11,023 bases of DNA from an uncultured Clostridia bacterium (GCA_947623795.1 CANQHS010000025.1:1-11023); one strand, 5' to 3'; positions 1 to 7,564 are shown, counted from the stretch's first letter. Notes: a model not told the origin generated them from the letters alone. A program made the numbers and translations.

Positions 1-1508
1 ACGCTGATGCAACTGTTCGCCCACCAATAGTAACCGTTATGGGCCATGTTGACCACGGAAAAACGAGTCTGCTTGACTATATCCGAAAAACCAAAGTTGC
101 TCTAGGCGAAGCGGGCGGAATAACACAAGCAATTGGCGCTTATAGAATAGAAGTAAACAATAAATATATCACATTTATCGACACTCCTGGCCACGAAGCA
201 TTCACAGCAATGCGTGCGCGTGGAGCGAGTGTGACAGATATTGCAATATTGATTGTTGCAGCCGATGACGGCATAATGCCACAAACAGTAGAGGCAATAA
301 ATCATATCAAATCTGCCAACATTCCAATGATTGTAGCAATAAATAAAATGGATAAGCCACAAGCCAATCCAGACAAAATCATGCAACAATTGGCAGAACA
401 TAATGTTTTGCCAGAAGCATGGGGTGGTGATGCAATTATTTGCAAAATCTCAGCAAAAACTGGCGAGGGCATAGATAAATTGCTAGAAACTATTCTGCTT
501 GTTGCCGATGTTCAAGGCTTAAAGGCAAATCCTAATATGCCAGCAATCGGCACAATTATGGAAGCAAGACTGGATAAAGGCAAAGGTCCAATTGCGTCTC
601 TCATTGTCTTGGATGGCTCGCTAAAAATTGGAGATACAATAGTGTCTGGCACTAGCCTATGTAAAGTTAAAGCAATGTTGGATGAAAACAACAAAGCAGT
701 AAAAGTTGCAACTCCATCTATGCCGGTAACCGTTCTTGGCTTTAACGAAGTCCCAGATGCGGGCGACACATTTACTGTTGTCGACGAAAAATTGTCCAAG
801 CAAATAGTTGAAGAACGCCTTGCAAAGAAAAAGGAAGATTTGATTAAACATAGCGGTGGCAACACACTTGAAGATTTAATTCAAAAAACAAGCGAAAAAG
901 ATGTCAAGGTTCTAAATATAATCTTAAAAACAGATGTCAATGGCTCGCTTGAAGCAATTAAGTCCTCAATAATGAAACTTGTGAATGACGAGGTTAAAAT
1001 TAACATTATTCATAGCGGTGTCGGTGCGGTTAGCGAAAGTGATTTGATTTTAGCAAACGCATCAAATGCTATGGTTGTTGCATTCAACATAGGGCAAGAT
1101 TGCAAAGTTAAAACTCTTGCCGAACGCATGAAAATAAAGATATATTCATACAAAATTATCTATGAACTTATCGATGATATTGAACGCGTTGTCAAAGGTA
1201 TGAAAGAGCCTAGATATGAAGAAGTATATCTCGGTAAAGCGGAAGTTATTGCTGTATTCAAACTTTCAAATGCTGGCATTGTTGCCGGTTGCATGGTCAG
1301 AGATGGCAAACTTGTTCGAGGCGAACATCTCCGAATTTATCGTGGCGATGATATGATTTGCGAAACTGAAATTAAGTCTTTGAAAATAGTAAAAGATGAC
1401 GTAAAAGAAGCTGGCAAAGACAGGGAGTGCGGTGTTAAAACCGGATTTGACGAAGTTCAAGTTGGAGATAGAATTGAGTGTTACACTCTTAAAAGGATAG
1501 AAGAATAA
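1..1508 (+). CDS. infB: Translation initiation factor IF-2, 3' part (5' end outside window)
   Basis: IF-2 is the GTPase that places initiator fMet-tRNA on the 30S subunit and drives 50S joining. The reading frame is open from base 3, and codons before the Met at 39 encode RPPIVTV, the usual IF-2 residues just ahead of G1. The Met at 39 is therefore internal and the gene is 5'-truncated. Counting from that Met: G1 GHVDHGKT (2-9), switch I region GGITQAIGAY (27-35), G3 DTPGHE with the catalytic His (49-53), G4 NKMD (102-105), G5 SAK (138-140). A beta-barrel domain II, domain III (with SGVGAVSESD) and the fMet-tRNA-binding C2 domain follow. The N-terminal region is missing only because of the window edge. 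The position after ITQ is Ala, where E. coli and B. subtilis have His. The stop TAATG overlaps the rbfA start by one base. Confidence 0.98.
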   Translation, partial: ADATVRPPIVTVMGHVDHGKTSLLDYIRKTKVALGEAGGITQAIGAYRIEVNNKYITFIDTPGHEAFTAMRARGASVTDIAILIVAADDGIMPQTVEAINHIKSANIPMIVAINKMDKPQANPDKIMQQLAEHNVLPEAWGGDAIICKISAKTGEGIDKLLETILLVADVQGLKANPNMPAIGTIMEARLDKGKGPIASLIVLDGSLKIGDTIVSGTSLCKVKAMLDENNKAVKVATPSMPVTVLGFNEVPDAGDTFTVVDEKLSKQIVEERLAKKKEDLIKHSGGNTLEDLIQKTSEKDVKVLNIILKTDVNGSLEAIKSSIMKLVNDEVKINIIHSGVGAVSESDLILANASNAMVVAFNIGQDCKVKTLAERMKIKIYSYKIIYELIDDIERVVKGMKEPRYEEVYLGKAEVIAVFKLSNAGIVAGCMVRDGKLVRGEHLRIYRGDDMICETEIKSLKIVKDDVKEAGKDRECGVKTGFDEVQVGDRIECYTLKRIEE

Positions 1509-1882
1509 TGAAGAGTGTGCGCGTGGAACGAATAAACAGCGAACTTGTAAAAGCAATTCAACATATTATCGACAATGATTTGCGGGATCCTCAAATAGAT
1601 GCAATAATCAGTGTAAATAGCGTTGAAATTACACCAGATTTAGGATATGCTCGTGTTTATATTAGCTCAATTGGCAAAACTCAACCCGATGAAGTTTTGG
1701 CTAGAATCAAGGGCGCTGCCGGCTTCATTAGAGGGAAATTGTCCAAAATTATCAAATTGAGAATTACGCCAAGATTGGAGTTTATTAAGGACACAAGCAT
1801 GGAATATTCCAACAAAATTGAAGGAATTTTAAAAACAATAAAATATTCCACACCTGCGGATGAAGAAGATGACAATAAATAA
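1508..1882 (+). CDS. rbfA: Ribosome-binding factor A
   Basis: RbfA is a small KH-fold protein that binds the immature 30S subunit and assists 16S rRNA 5'-end maturation, mainly for helix 1. The 124-residue product is of normal length. It shows the family pattern: an N-terminal RVERINSELVKAI helix, then LRDP, a beta strand leading to DLGYARVYIS, and the C-terminal RITPRLEFIKDTSMEYSNKIEGIL. The start overlaps the infB stop (TAATG), with an AAGGA element about 10 bases upstream. Its position after infB and before truB is the widely conserved order. The ylxP gene found between infB and rbfA in Bacillus is absent. The final codons overlap truB, so translation is probably coupled. Confidence 0.96.
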   Translation: MKSVRVERINSELVKAIQHIIDNDLRDPQIDAIISVNSVEITPDLGYARVYISSIGKTQPDEVLARIKGAAGFIRGKLSKIIKLRITPRLEFIKDTSMEYSNKIEGILKTIKYSTPADEEDDNK

Positions 1883-2723
1883 AGGAATTATTGCAATCAA
1901 TAAGCCTCAAGGTTGGACAAGTTTCGATGTTGTCAACAAGATTAAGCATATATTAAAGATGGGGAAAGTGGGCCATCTTGGCACTCTAGACCCGCTTGCA
2001 ACAGGTGTTTTGCTTATAACAGTAGGTAAGGCAACCAAACTATTTGACATAATGCAAAAAAAGCAAAAAACCTATATCGCCAAGTTTAAATTTGATATTT
2101 TGACTGACACTCTTGACATTTCAGGCAAAATTGTTGCCAATTCTTCCAGAGTCCCTAGCAAAAATGAAATTTTGAATATTTTGCCAAAATTTGAAGGAAA
2201 AATTTTGCAAATTCCGCCAAAATATAGTGCGAAATCGATAAAAGGCGTGCGTGCTTATGACCTAGCGAGGAAAAATGTTGAGTTCGATATTCCCGCTAAA
2301 GAAGTGGAAATATTTGATATACAACTAGAAAACTATTCAAAAACTGAGATAACACTAAAAATTGTCTGTGGCTCGGGCACATATATAAGGGCGATAGGCC
2401 GAGATATAGGCGAATGTTTAAATTGCTATCTCACGATGAGCGAATTAACGCGAACAAAAGTTGGCAATTTTGAGTTAAAAAACTGCCAAAATATTGAAAA
2501 TTTGACAGCGGAAAATATTGAGAATAATATAATTAAAATAAAGGATATATTAAATTTCCCAATTTGCGTTGTCGGCGAAAATGAAAGCAAAAAATTGCTC
2601 AATGGACAAAAGATTGCAAGCAATTTAAACAATGGAAAATATTTGCTTTGTGATGAAAATGATGCAATCGCAATAGTCGAAGTAGAAAAAAATATTGCAA
2701 AAATGTGTTTATATTTAGGCTAA
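1869..2723 (+). CDS. truB: tRNA pseudouridine(55) synthase
   Basis: TruB converts U55 of the tRNA T-loop to pseudouridine. The 284-residue product has the N-terminal KPQGWTSFDVV motif (12-22) and the catalytic motif GHLGTLDPLATGVL (35-48), with Asp41 as nucleophile. KTYIAKFKF and the conserved GSGTYIRAIGRDIG follow. A short C-terminal segment of about 50 residues looks like a reduced PUA-type RNA-binding domain. The start is ambiguous: an in-frame ATG at 1860 would add MKK. I prefer 1869 because homologues begin only a few residues before the KPxG motif, but neither ATG has a well-spaced Shine-Dalgarno sequence. The start lies inside the end of rbfA. No terminator is visible after the stop, so transcription may run into efp. 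Confidence 0.95.
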   Translation: MTINKGIIAINKPQGWTSFDVVNKIKHILKMGKVGHLGTLDPLATGVLLITVGKATKLFDIMQKKQKTYIAKFKFDILTDTLDISGKIVANSSRVPSKNEILNILPKFEGKILQIPPKYSAKSIKGVRAYDLARKNVEFDIPAKEVEIFDIQLENYSKTEITLKIVCGSGTYIRAIGRDIGECLNCYLTMSELTRTKVGNFELKNCQNIENLTAENIENNIIKIKDILNFPICVVGENESKKLLNGQKIASNLNNGKYLLCDENDAIAIVEVEKNIAKMCLYLG

Positions 2724-2728
2724 ATCTA

Positions 2729-2757
2729 TTGCCATAAGATAATTTTTATGTTATAAT
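2729..2757 (+). promoter_or_regulatory. Sigma-A-type promoter of efp
   Basis: TTGCCA at 2729-2734 (5 of 6 to the -35 consensus) and TATAAT at 2752-2757 (perfect -10) are separated by exactly 17 bases. TGT directly before the -10 makes an extended -10. Transcription should start about 2764, leaving a leader of about 20 bases with AAGGAG at 2770-2775. The promoter sits just after truB and gives efp its own constitutive start. Confidence 0.85.
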
Positions 2758-2783
2758 AAATTAGATTTTAAGGAGATATATTT

Positions 2784-3362
2784 ATGATTTATGCAGGAGA
2801 TGTTAAAAAGGGAGTAATTTTTGATGATGGTAAATCCACCGACCCAAAACGCCCAAGTTTACAACAAGTTATTGACTTTCAACACGTAAAACCAGGCAAG
2901 GGCGCAGCTTTTGTCCGTATAACGAAAAAAGATTTATTAACGGGAAAAGTTTTAGAAGAAACTTATAACCCTTCAACCAAACTCAACGATGTTTCGATTG
3001 AAAGAAAAGAAATGATGTATCTATATAACGATGGCTCATTGTATTATTTTATGGATAATGCAACATATGAGCAGATTCCATTTAACTATGACACTGTTAA
3101 AGATGCATTAAATTTTGTCGTTGAAAACACAAATTGCAACATCCAATTCTATAACGGCGTTCCAATTAGTGTTGAACCACCAATCTTTGTTGAGTTGACA
3201 ATAAAAAAAACCGAGCCAGGTGTTAGGGGCGACACAGTTAAAACCGGTGGCAAACCAGCAACCCTTGAAACCGGATATGTTATCCAAGTTCCTTTATTCG
3301 TCAATGAAGGCGACCGCGTTCGTGTTGACACAAGAACGGGCGAATATATGGAAAGATTATAA
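2784..3362 (+). CDS. efp: Elongation factor P
   Basis: EF-P binds next to the ribosomal P site and relieves stalling at polyproline stretches. The 192-residue product has the N-terminal KOW-like domain with the modification loop HVKPGKGAAFVR, whose tip lysine is Lys39. Two OB-like domains follow, ending in the signature GDTVKTGGKPATLETGYVIQVP and DTRTGEYMERL. The loop matches the B. subtilis form, where the lysine carries 5-aminopentanol; whether it is modified here cannot be seen. Compared with B. subtilis EF-P (185 residues, Lys32), about seven extra residues (within DDGKSTDPKRPSLQQ, 14-28) lie just before the loop. AAGGAG is eight bases before the ATG. The gene has its own promoter and terminator. 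Adjacency of efp to spoIIIAA is conserved in Bacillus. Confidence 0.97.
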   Translation: MIYAGDVKKGVIFDDGKSTDPKRPSLQQVIDFQHVKPGKGAAFVRITKKDLLTGKVLEETYNPSTKLNDVSIERKEMMYLYNDGSLYYFMDNATYEQIPFNYDTVKDALNFVVENTNCNIQFYNGVPISVEPPIFVELTIKKTEPGVRGDTVKTGGKPATLETGYVIQVPLFVNEGDRVRVDTRTGEYMERL

Positions 3363-3393
3363 AAATTTTAATAAAATTTTAGAGTTTAAGTCG

Positions 3394-3427
3394 AAAAATC
3401 AGTACTATTGTGGTATTGATTTTTTTT
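3394..3427 (+). terminator. Rho-independent terminator after efp
   Basis: The arms 3394-3405 and 3413-3424 form a 12-bp stem with one G-U pair and a 7-base loop. The T-run at 3420-3427 partly belongs to the right arm and continues past it. It lies 31 bases after the efp stop and 36 bases before the spoIIIAA ATG, so it should end the efp transcript and insulate the sporulation operon. The stem is AU-rich, which lowers certainty. Confidence 0.75.
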
Positions 3428-3463
3428 ATTCATTTTAAAAAGTTTTTTTTAATAATTTTTATT

Positions 3464-4369
3464 ATGTTAAAAGACTATTTACCACGAGATATCTATAATT
3501 CAATAATTAAAAATTTTAGTTTTAACGATATAACCGAAATCCGTATGCGGGTTAATGAAAAGATAATTATTGTCGTTAAAAATAAAAAGTTTTATCTAAA
3601 AGACGACAATGGCGCGTACATTAAAGCCAACAATCTTTTAATTGACAATTTCATAACAAAGGCGAGCGAAAATTCAATTTATGCTTTTAACGATAATATT
3701 GTCAATGGCTTTATAACCTTGCCAAAAGGAATTAGGGTAGGATTATGTGGCAGTATTGTAACCGATGGCGACAAAATTGTGACAATAAAGAATTTCCAAG
3801 CTGTGAATATCCGCATACCACATTTTATAAAAAATTGTTGTCTGCCAGCCTATGATTTTATGGTCAAAGATAATGAAATCATGAACACATTAATAATTTC
3901 CCCGCCCGGCAGTGGGAAAACGACCTTCATACGAGATTTCGTTTTTCAACTGTATGAACATAACAATTCGAAAAATGTGCTAATTGCGGACGAGCGAAAT
4001 GAAATATGTTCGGCGAATAGCGGTGAACCGGCGGTTAATCTTGGTGGTTTTTGCGATATTTATACAAATTGTAGCAAAAAATTTGCCTTCAAAAACGGCA
4101 TACGAAGTATGCGCCCAGATGTGATTGTGACAGACGAAATTGATTTGGAACGCGACCTTGATTCGATTGTTGAAGCGATAAATTCGGGAGTTAATGTGGT
4201 TGCCACAATACACGCTAAAAATTTAAATCAATTGAAGAAAAAGCCTTCTTTTGACAAGATTTTGGATGAAAAATTCTTTTCTCGATTCATAGTCCTTTCA
4301 AGCGATGAGGGTCCGGGCACGTTAAATAACATATATGATGAAAAATTAAATTGCATTTATTGTAGGTGA
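3464..4369 (+). CDS. spoIIIAA: Stage III sporulation protein AA, ATPase of the SpoIIIA complex
   Basis: SpoIIIAA is the cytoplasmic secretion-type ATPase (related to type II/IV secretion motors) thought to power the SpoIIIA-SpoIIQ channel on the mother-cell side of the forespore. The 301-residue product, close to the 307 of B. subtilis, has an N-terminal EIRMRVNEK segment. Walker A is PPGSGKTT (147-154). Two acidic strands follow, VLIADER (172-178) and VIVTDE (220-225), then ATIHA (247-251). The frame stays open upstream to a GTG at 3410, but that extension would be translated from the terminator hairpin and poly-T. MLKDYLPRDIY at 3464 matches the usual family start. No Shine-Dalgarno sequence precedes this ATG. 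It is the first gene of a compact eight-gene operon. Confidence 0.95.
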   Translation: MLKDYLPRDIYNSIIKNFSFNDITEIRMRVNEKIIIVVKNKKFYLKDDNGAYIKANNLLIDNFITKASENSIYAFNDNIVNGFITLPKGIRVGLCGSIVTDGDKIVTIKNFQAVNIRIPHFIKNCCLPAYDFMVKDNEIMNTLIISPPGSGKTTFIRDFVFQLYEHNNSKNVLIADERNEICSANSGEPAVNLGGFCDIYTNCSKKFAFKNGIRSMRPDVIVTDEIDLERDLDSIVEAINSGVNVVATIHAKNLNQLKKKPSFDKILDEKFFSRFIVLSSDEGPGTLNNIYDEKLNCIYCR

Positions 4370-4371
4370 AT

Positions 4372-4845
4372 ATGAAATGGATGCTTATTATTATTTTGAT
4401 TTTTGTGATTATGCTAATTGCCTATGCATTAAGCGAACAATATAAGGACAAATTCGATTTTTATAATAATTTAAAATTATTTTTAAATCAATTCAAAATT
4501 AATTTGTCTTTTAGGCAAGAAAAAATAACCGAATTTTTAGAAAAAACCGATTGTAAAAAGCAGTTTAAAATATTTATTGATGAATATAAAAATTATTTAA
4601 ATTGCGGCGAATTAAATTTGGACAAAATAAAAGTTTTAGACGATGCGGACAAATCTGAATTAAAAGACATTGTGCTAAATATTGGCAAACACGATACAAA
4701 AAGCGAGATTAATCAACTTGAAAGTTTTTTGTTAATTATTGACAACAAATTAAATCAGGCAAAAGAAGACAAAAACAAAATGTGCCCGATGATAATAAAA
4801 CTTTCACTTTTGTTCGCAATAGGCTTAGCAATTATCTTGATATAG
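4372..4845 (+). CDS. spoIIIAB: Stage III sporulation protein AB
   Basis: SpoIIIAB is a membrane protein resembling part of the GspF-type platform of type II secretion systems; it likely anchors the SpoIIIAA motor. The 157-residue product (171 in B. subtilis) has an N-terminal membrane segment (about 3-20), a charged, mostly helical middle, and a C-terminal hydrophobic segment over the last 20 residues, as in the family. I chose the ATG at 4372, two bases after the spoIIIAA stop. A GTG at 4366 would add two residues and overlap that gene. An AGGTGA element lies immediately before the ATG, closer than is ideal. This is one of the most AT-rich genes here (7 G/C in 60 bases at 4441-4500). Confidence 0.9.
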   Translation: MKWMLIIILIFVIMLIAYALSEQYKDKFDFYNNLKLFLNQFKINLSFRQEKITEFLEKTDCKKQFKIFIDEYKNYLNCGELNLDKIKVLDDADKSELKDIVLNIGKHDTKSEINQLESFLLIIDNKLNQAKEDKNKMCPMIIKLSLLFAIGLAIILI

Positions 4846-4853
4846 GAGGGGAA

Positions 4854-5042
4854 ATGGAAATCATTTTTAAACTTGCAGGCATAGGCTTGATTACTTCAAT
4901 CGTAAATCAAATTCTAAAGCATTGTGGCAAAGACGAAATTGCGTCTTTAACCACGCTCGCCGGACTTATTATTAGCTTATTAATGGTCGTAAATTTGGTG
5001 CAAGATTTGTTCAACACAGTAAAATCATTATTTATTTTTTAG
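4854..5042 (+). CDS. spoIIIAC: Stage III sporulation protein AC
   Basis: SpoIIIAC is a small two-helix membrane protein of the SpoIIIA channel in the mother-cell membrane around the forespore. The product is 62 residues (68 in B. subtilis). It has two hydrophobic segments (about 3-19 and 30-48) joined by the short polar loop KHCGKDE, and ends in LVQDLFNTVKSLFIF, like the family's DDLFKKIKxxF end. The frame is open upstream to an ATG at 4782 inside spoIIIAB. The start at 4854 is favoured by AGGAGG at 4844-4849 and by the family length. The spoIIIAB stop is embedded in this ribosome binding site, so translation is likely coupled. Confidence 0.93.
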   Translation: MEIIFKLAGIGLITSIVNQILKHCGKDEIASLTTLAGLIISLLMVVNLVQDLFNTVKSLFIF

Positions 5043-5045
5043 ATT

Positions 5046-5432
5046 ATGGTAGATTTAGTAAAAATATTAGCAGTCGGCTTAGTGACGGTTTTTGCGAGCA
5101 TAATTGTAAAGCAATTTAAGCCCGAAGTGTCAATGCTGATAACAATTGCGGGTAGTATACTTATAATAGTGATGGCAGTCGATAGCGTAAAATCTGTCAT
5201 CTCGTCTTTTTATCACATTTTTCAAACTACAGGAGTGGAAACAACGCTGCTCACTCCACTTTTAAAAATAATTGCCATTGGTTACATAGCAGAATTTGGA
5301 GCAAACATTTGTTCTGATGCGGGTGCATCTAGCGTGGGTGACAAAATTTTGTTTTCCGCAAAAATAATCATCTTGCTCATATCACTTCCAATAATAACCA
5401 CCGTTGTTGACATGATTGTGGGGTTGCTATGA
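5046..5432 (+). CDS. spoIIIAD: Stage III sporulation protein AD
   Basis: SpoIIIAD is a polytopic membrane component of the SpoIIIA channel. The 128-residue product (133 in B. subtilis) has hydrophobic segments at about 4-20, 28-50, 68-82 and 103-127. The most diagnostic stretch is LKIIAIGYIAEFGANICSDAG, which closely matches the conserved core of the family. It begins three bases after the spoIIIAC stop. No Shine-Dalgarno sequence is visible, so it probably relies on coupled re-initiation. Its stop overlaps the spoIIIAE start by four bases (ATGA). Confidence 0.93.
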   Translation: MVDLVKILAVGLVTVFASIIVKQFKPEVSMLITIAGSILIIVMAVDSVKSVISSFYHIFQTTGVETTLLTPLLKIIAIGYIAEFGANICSDAGASSVGDKILFSAKIIILLISLPIITTVVDMIVGLL

Positions 5433-6640
5433 CAAAAACAATCAATTCAAAAAAACTAATTATAATTTTGATGATAATTCTGATTTCGATCGCTTCAATA
5501 ATAAGTCCGTTAAAAACTTTTTGTGCCGATGAAACAATGATTGAAATAAGCGAAGATCTAAACAATTCAATTATCGATGAATTGGACAATATAGATTTTT
5601 CTGCATTTAATGAAGTCTTGGTCGAATTTCAAAATAAAAACACAAATATATTTTCAATAGAAAATATTAAAGATAAGGTCTATTCAATAATATCGGGCGA
5701 AAACGCAATCTCGTATAGTTCTTTTTTTGCAAGTATTTTTTCAATTTTTATAGATTTAATTTTAAAATATTTGCCTTTGCTGTCAGTAATTATTGCAATA
5801 GGCGTCATAAGCAATCTATTGAGTGGGGCAAAAAGCAATTTTAGTGAAAAATCAACAAACAATCTCGTGCATTTAGTCTGCTTTTTGTCTGTTTGTATCT
5901 TGATGATTGGCATGATAACAAATTTAATAAAAACGACTTCATCCTCCATAGGCAGTATGGTCGGTCAAATTAATGTTTTGTTTCCTATATTGCTTACATT
6001 AATGGTCGGCATAGGCGCGAACGCAAGTGCGGGAGTCTTTCAGCCAATTGTTGCAATAATTTCAACATATGTTGCGGATTTTTTCAATTATTTTATAATC
6101 CCGCTCTTTATGGCAAGTTTTGTTTTTAATATAATCACAAATCTATCGGACAACATCAAACTTGACAAATTTAATTCGTTTATTTCAAGCCTTTTTAAAT
6201 GGAGCGTTGGGCTAGTTTTTACATTGTTTTTTGCCATTATGACGATACAAGGCATCTCTGGGGGAACTTTCGATAGCCTAAGCATAAGAACAACAAAGTA
6301 CACTATAAAAAGTTATATCCCTATTATGGGCGGATATTTGTCCGACGGAATGGATTTAATTTTATCGAGTAGCATTTTAATTAAAAACGCAGTTGGCCTT
6401 GTGGGAATTTTAGTTATAATAACAACGATTCTTTCGCCACTCTTGGAAATCGTAGTTTTTAGCCTTATGCTTAAACTAGTGAGTGCGATTCTTCAGCCGA
6501 TGAACAATAATAAAACTTCAAACTTTTTAATGTCTATCTCAAAATCAATAACGATGCTAAGCTCTGCAATTATCGCAATTGGATTTATGTATTTAATCTC
6601 AATAGGGTTGGTCATGACAACCTCAAATGTGGTGATGTGA
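5429..6640 (+). CDS. spoIIIAE: Stage III sporulation protein AE
   Basis: SpoIIIAE is the largest membrane subunit of the SpoIIIA complex and a candidate permease-like core. The 403-residue product (399 in B. subtilis) starts with a signal-peptide-like segment: KK, a hydrophobic stretch at 10-26, and a plausible cleavage after FCA (33). A polar extracytoplasmic region of about 70 residues comes next. Many hydrophobic segments follow, including the long conserved stretch around LVGILVIITTILSPLLEIVVF. The ATG overlaps the spoIIIAD stop (ATGA). The upstream GTGGGGT may serve as a weak ribosome binding site. No truncation or frameshift is seen. Confidence 0.95.
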   Translation: MTKTINSKKLIIILMIILISIASIISPLKTFCADETMIEISEDLNNSIIDELDNIDFSAFNEVLVEFQNKNTNIFSIENIKDKVYSIISGENAISYSSFFASIFSIFIDLILKYLPLLSVIIAIGVISNLLSGAKSNFSEKSTNNLVHLVCFLSVCILMIGMITNLIKTTSSSIGSMVGQINVLFPILLTLMVGIGANASAGVFQPIVAIISTYVADFFNYFIIPLFMASFVFNIITNLSDNIKLDKFNSFISSLFKWSVGLVFTLFFAIMTIQGISGGTFDSLSIRTTKYTIKSYIPIMGGYLSDGMDLILSSSILIKNAVGLVGILVIITTILSPLLEIVVFSLMLKLVSAILQPMNNNKTSNFLMSISKSITMLSSAIIAIGFMYLISIGLVMTTSNVVM

Positions 6641-7113
6641 TGGCGGGTTATATTTTAAGTATTTTAGGCATAGTTGTGGCGGGAATAATCATAGATATAA
6701 TTGTTCCTTCTGGAAACATAAACAAATATATTAAAAGTGTTTATGCTATTTTTGTGGTGGCGGTTTTAATAAGTCCAATTGTCAACTTTTTAAACAAAAA
6801 TCAAGGGTTCAATTTTAAGTATGATAATTATGAAATTAGTGCCGAACTTTTAAATTTTATAAATCAAACAAAGGTCGATGAATTAGAAAAAAACATTCAA
6901 AAAGAGCTTGAAACAAATGGGTTCTCAAATATCGACATAAAAATTGAATATAATGTAGAAAATACCGATTTAATCTTAAAAAATTGCATTGTAAATTTAA
7001 AAAATTTAGCAATAAGTCCGGACAAGTTGAATATAAATAAGTATGAATTCATTAGAGAAGTTGTGAAAAAATTTACAAATTTGACAGATGAGGTGATAGT
7101 ATTCAATGAATGA
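6640..7113 (+). CDS. spoIIIAF: Stage III sporulation protein AF
   Basis: SpoIIIAF is a membrane protein with two N-terminal transmembrane helices and an extracytoplasmic ring-building-motif-like domain that contributes to the SpoIIIA channel. The 157-residue product is shorter than the 206 of B. subtilis. Membrane segments lie at about 4-22 and 30-50, with IIDIIVPSGNINKYIKSVYA between and within them, typical of the family. The soluble domain begins with the helix DELEKNIQKELETNGF and ends with IREVVKKF and VIVF. I chose the ATG at 6640 (TGATG overlap with spoIIIAE). A GTG at 6637 in the same frame is equally possible and adds one residue. Confidence 0.88.
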   Translation: MAGYILSILGIVVAGIIIDIIVPSGNINKYIKSVYAIFVVAVLISPIVNFLNKNQGFNFKYDNYEISAELLNFINQTKVDELEKNIQKELETNGFSNIDIKIEYNVENTDLILKNCIVNLKNLAISPDKLNINKYEFIREVVKKFTNLTDEVIVFNE

Positions 7114-7555
7114 AGAAAAAAAGAAAACATTTCCTTGGCTCGAGAAACTCAAAAAAGTTAAGCATATCGAAATTTACATTGCAATAATTTTCATTGTCAT
7201 ACTTCTGCTCATATATATGTCAAATTTCAGCAAAAAGGGTGGGACAAGTTCCAACACAACCACAACTAATGATATGTCAATTTCAGCCTATATTGATAAT
7301 CTTGAAAACGATCTTGCGGGAATTTTGTCTAGCATAGGGGGTGTTAGCAATGTGAAAGTCTTAATAACTTTGGACATCAATCAGGCAAACATCGAAAATT
7401 CGCAGATAACCCTTAACGAATTTCCGCCAATAAAAGGTGTTGTTGTAACAGCAAAAGGGGTGAGCAACACCATGCTAAAAATGAGAGTTCTTGAGGCGAT
7501 ACAGGCATTAATTGACATACCTAATGGAAACATACAAATTTTATCTTGTGAATAG
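7106..7555 (+). CDS. spoIIIAG: Stage III sporulation protein AG (short form)
   Basis: SpoIIIAG makes a large oligomeric ring in the space between mother cell and forespore; it is related to the ring-forming proteins of type III secretion. The 149-residue product has one membrane helix (about 21-38), a Ser/Thr/Asn-rich linker (47-58) and a ring-building-motif domain: helix 60-77, strand NVKVLITLD (82-90), strand KGVVVTAKG (110-118), helix 122-136, strand NIQIL (142-146). B. subtilis SpoIIIAG has 229 residues, with a long insertion between the first two strands. Here that connection is only about 19 residues. The ATG overlaps the end of spoIIIAF. AGGTGA at 7091-7096 is nine bases upstream. Confidence 0.92.
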   Translation: MNEEKKKTFPWLEKLKKVKHIEIYIAIIFIVILLLIYMSNFSKKGGTSSNTTTTNDMSISAYIDNLENDLAGILSSIGGVSNVKVLITLDINQANIENSQITLNEFPPIKGVVVTAKGVSNTMLKMRVLEAIQALIDIPNGNIQILSCE

Positions 7556-7564
7556 GAGGATTTT

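Noticed and set aside
102..401. Minus-strand open frame of 99 residues inside infB
   Set aside because: It is antisense to a clearly conserved GTPase domain, is rich in Cys/Tyr/His in a way typical of reversed coding sequence, and has no recognisable motif or ribosome binding site.
3362..3382. AT palindromes (AAAATTTT repeated twice) after efp
   Set aside because: They are low-complexity A/T with no stable stem or known function. The hairpin at 3394-3424 explains termination better.
3220..3438. Open frame of 72 residues overlapping the end of efp
   Set aside because: It is out of frame with efp, runs through the terminator and resembles nothing known. efp is certain in this region.
3410..3463. 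N-terminal extension of SpoIIIAA from a GTG at 3410
   Set aside because: The codons run through the loop and T-run of the efp terminator and give an artificial Phe/Ile-rich stretch. Family members begin near the Met at 3464.
4782..4853. Upstream extension of SpoIIIAC inside spoIIIAB
   Set aside because: A strong AGGAGG and the family length support the start at 4854. The extension is the shifted frame of the spoIIIAB end.
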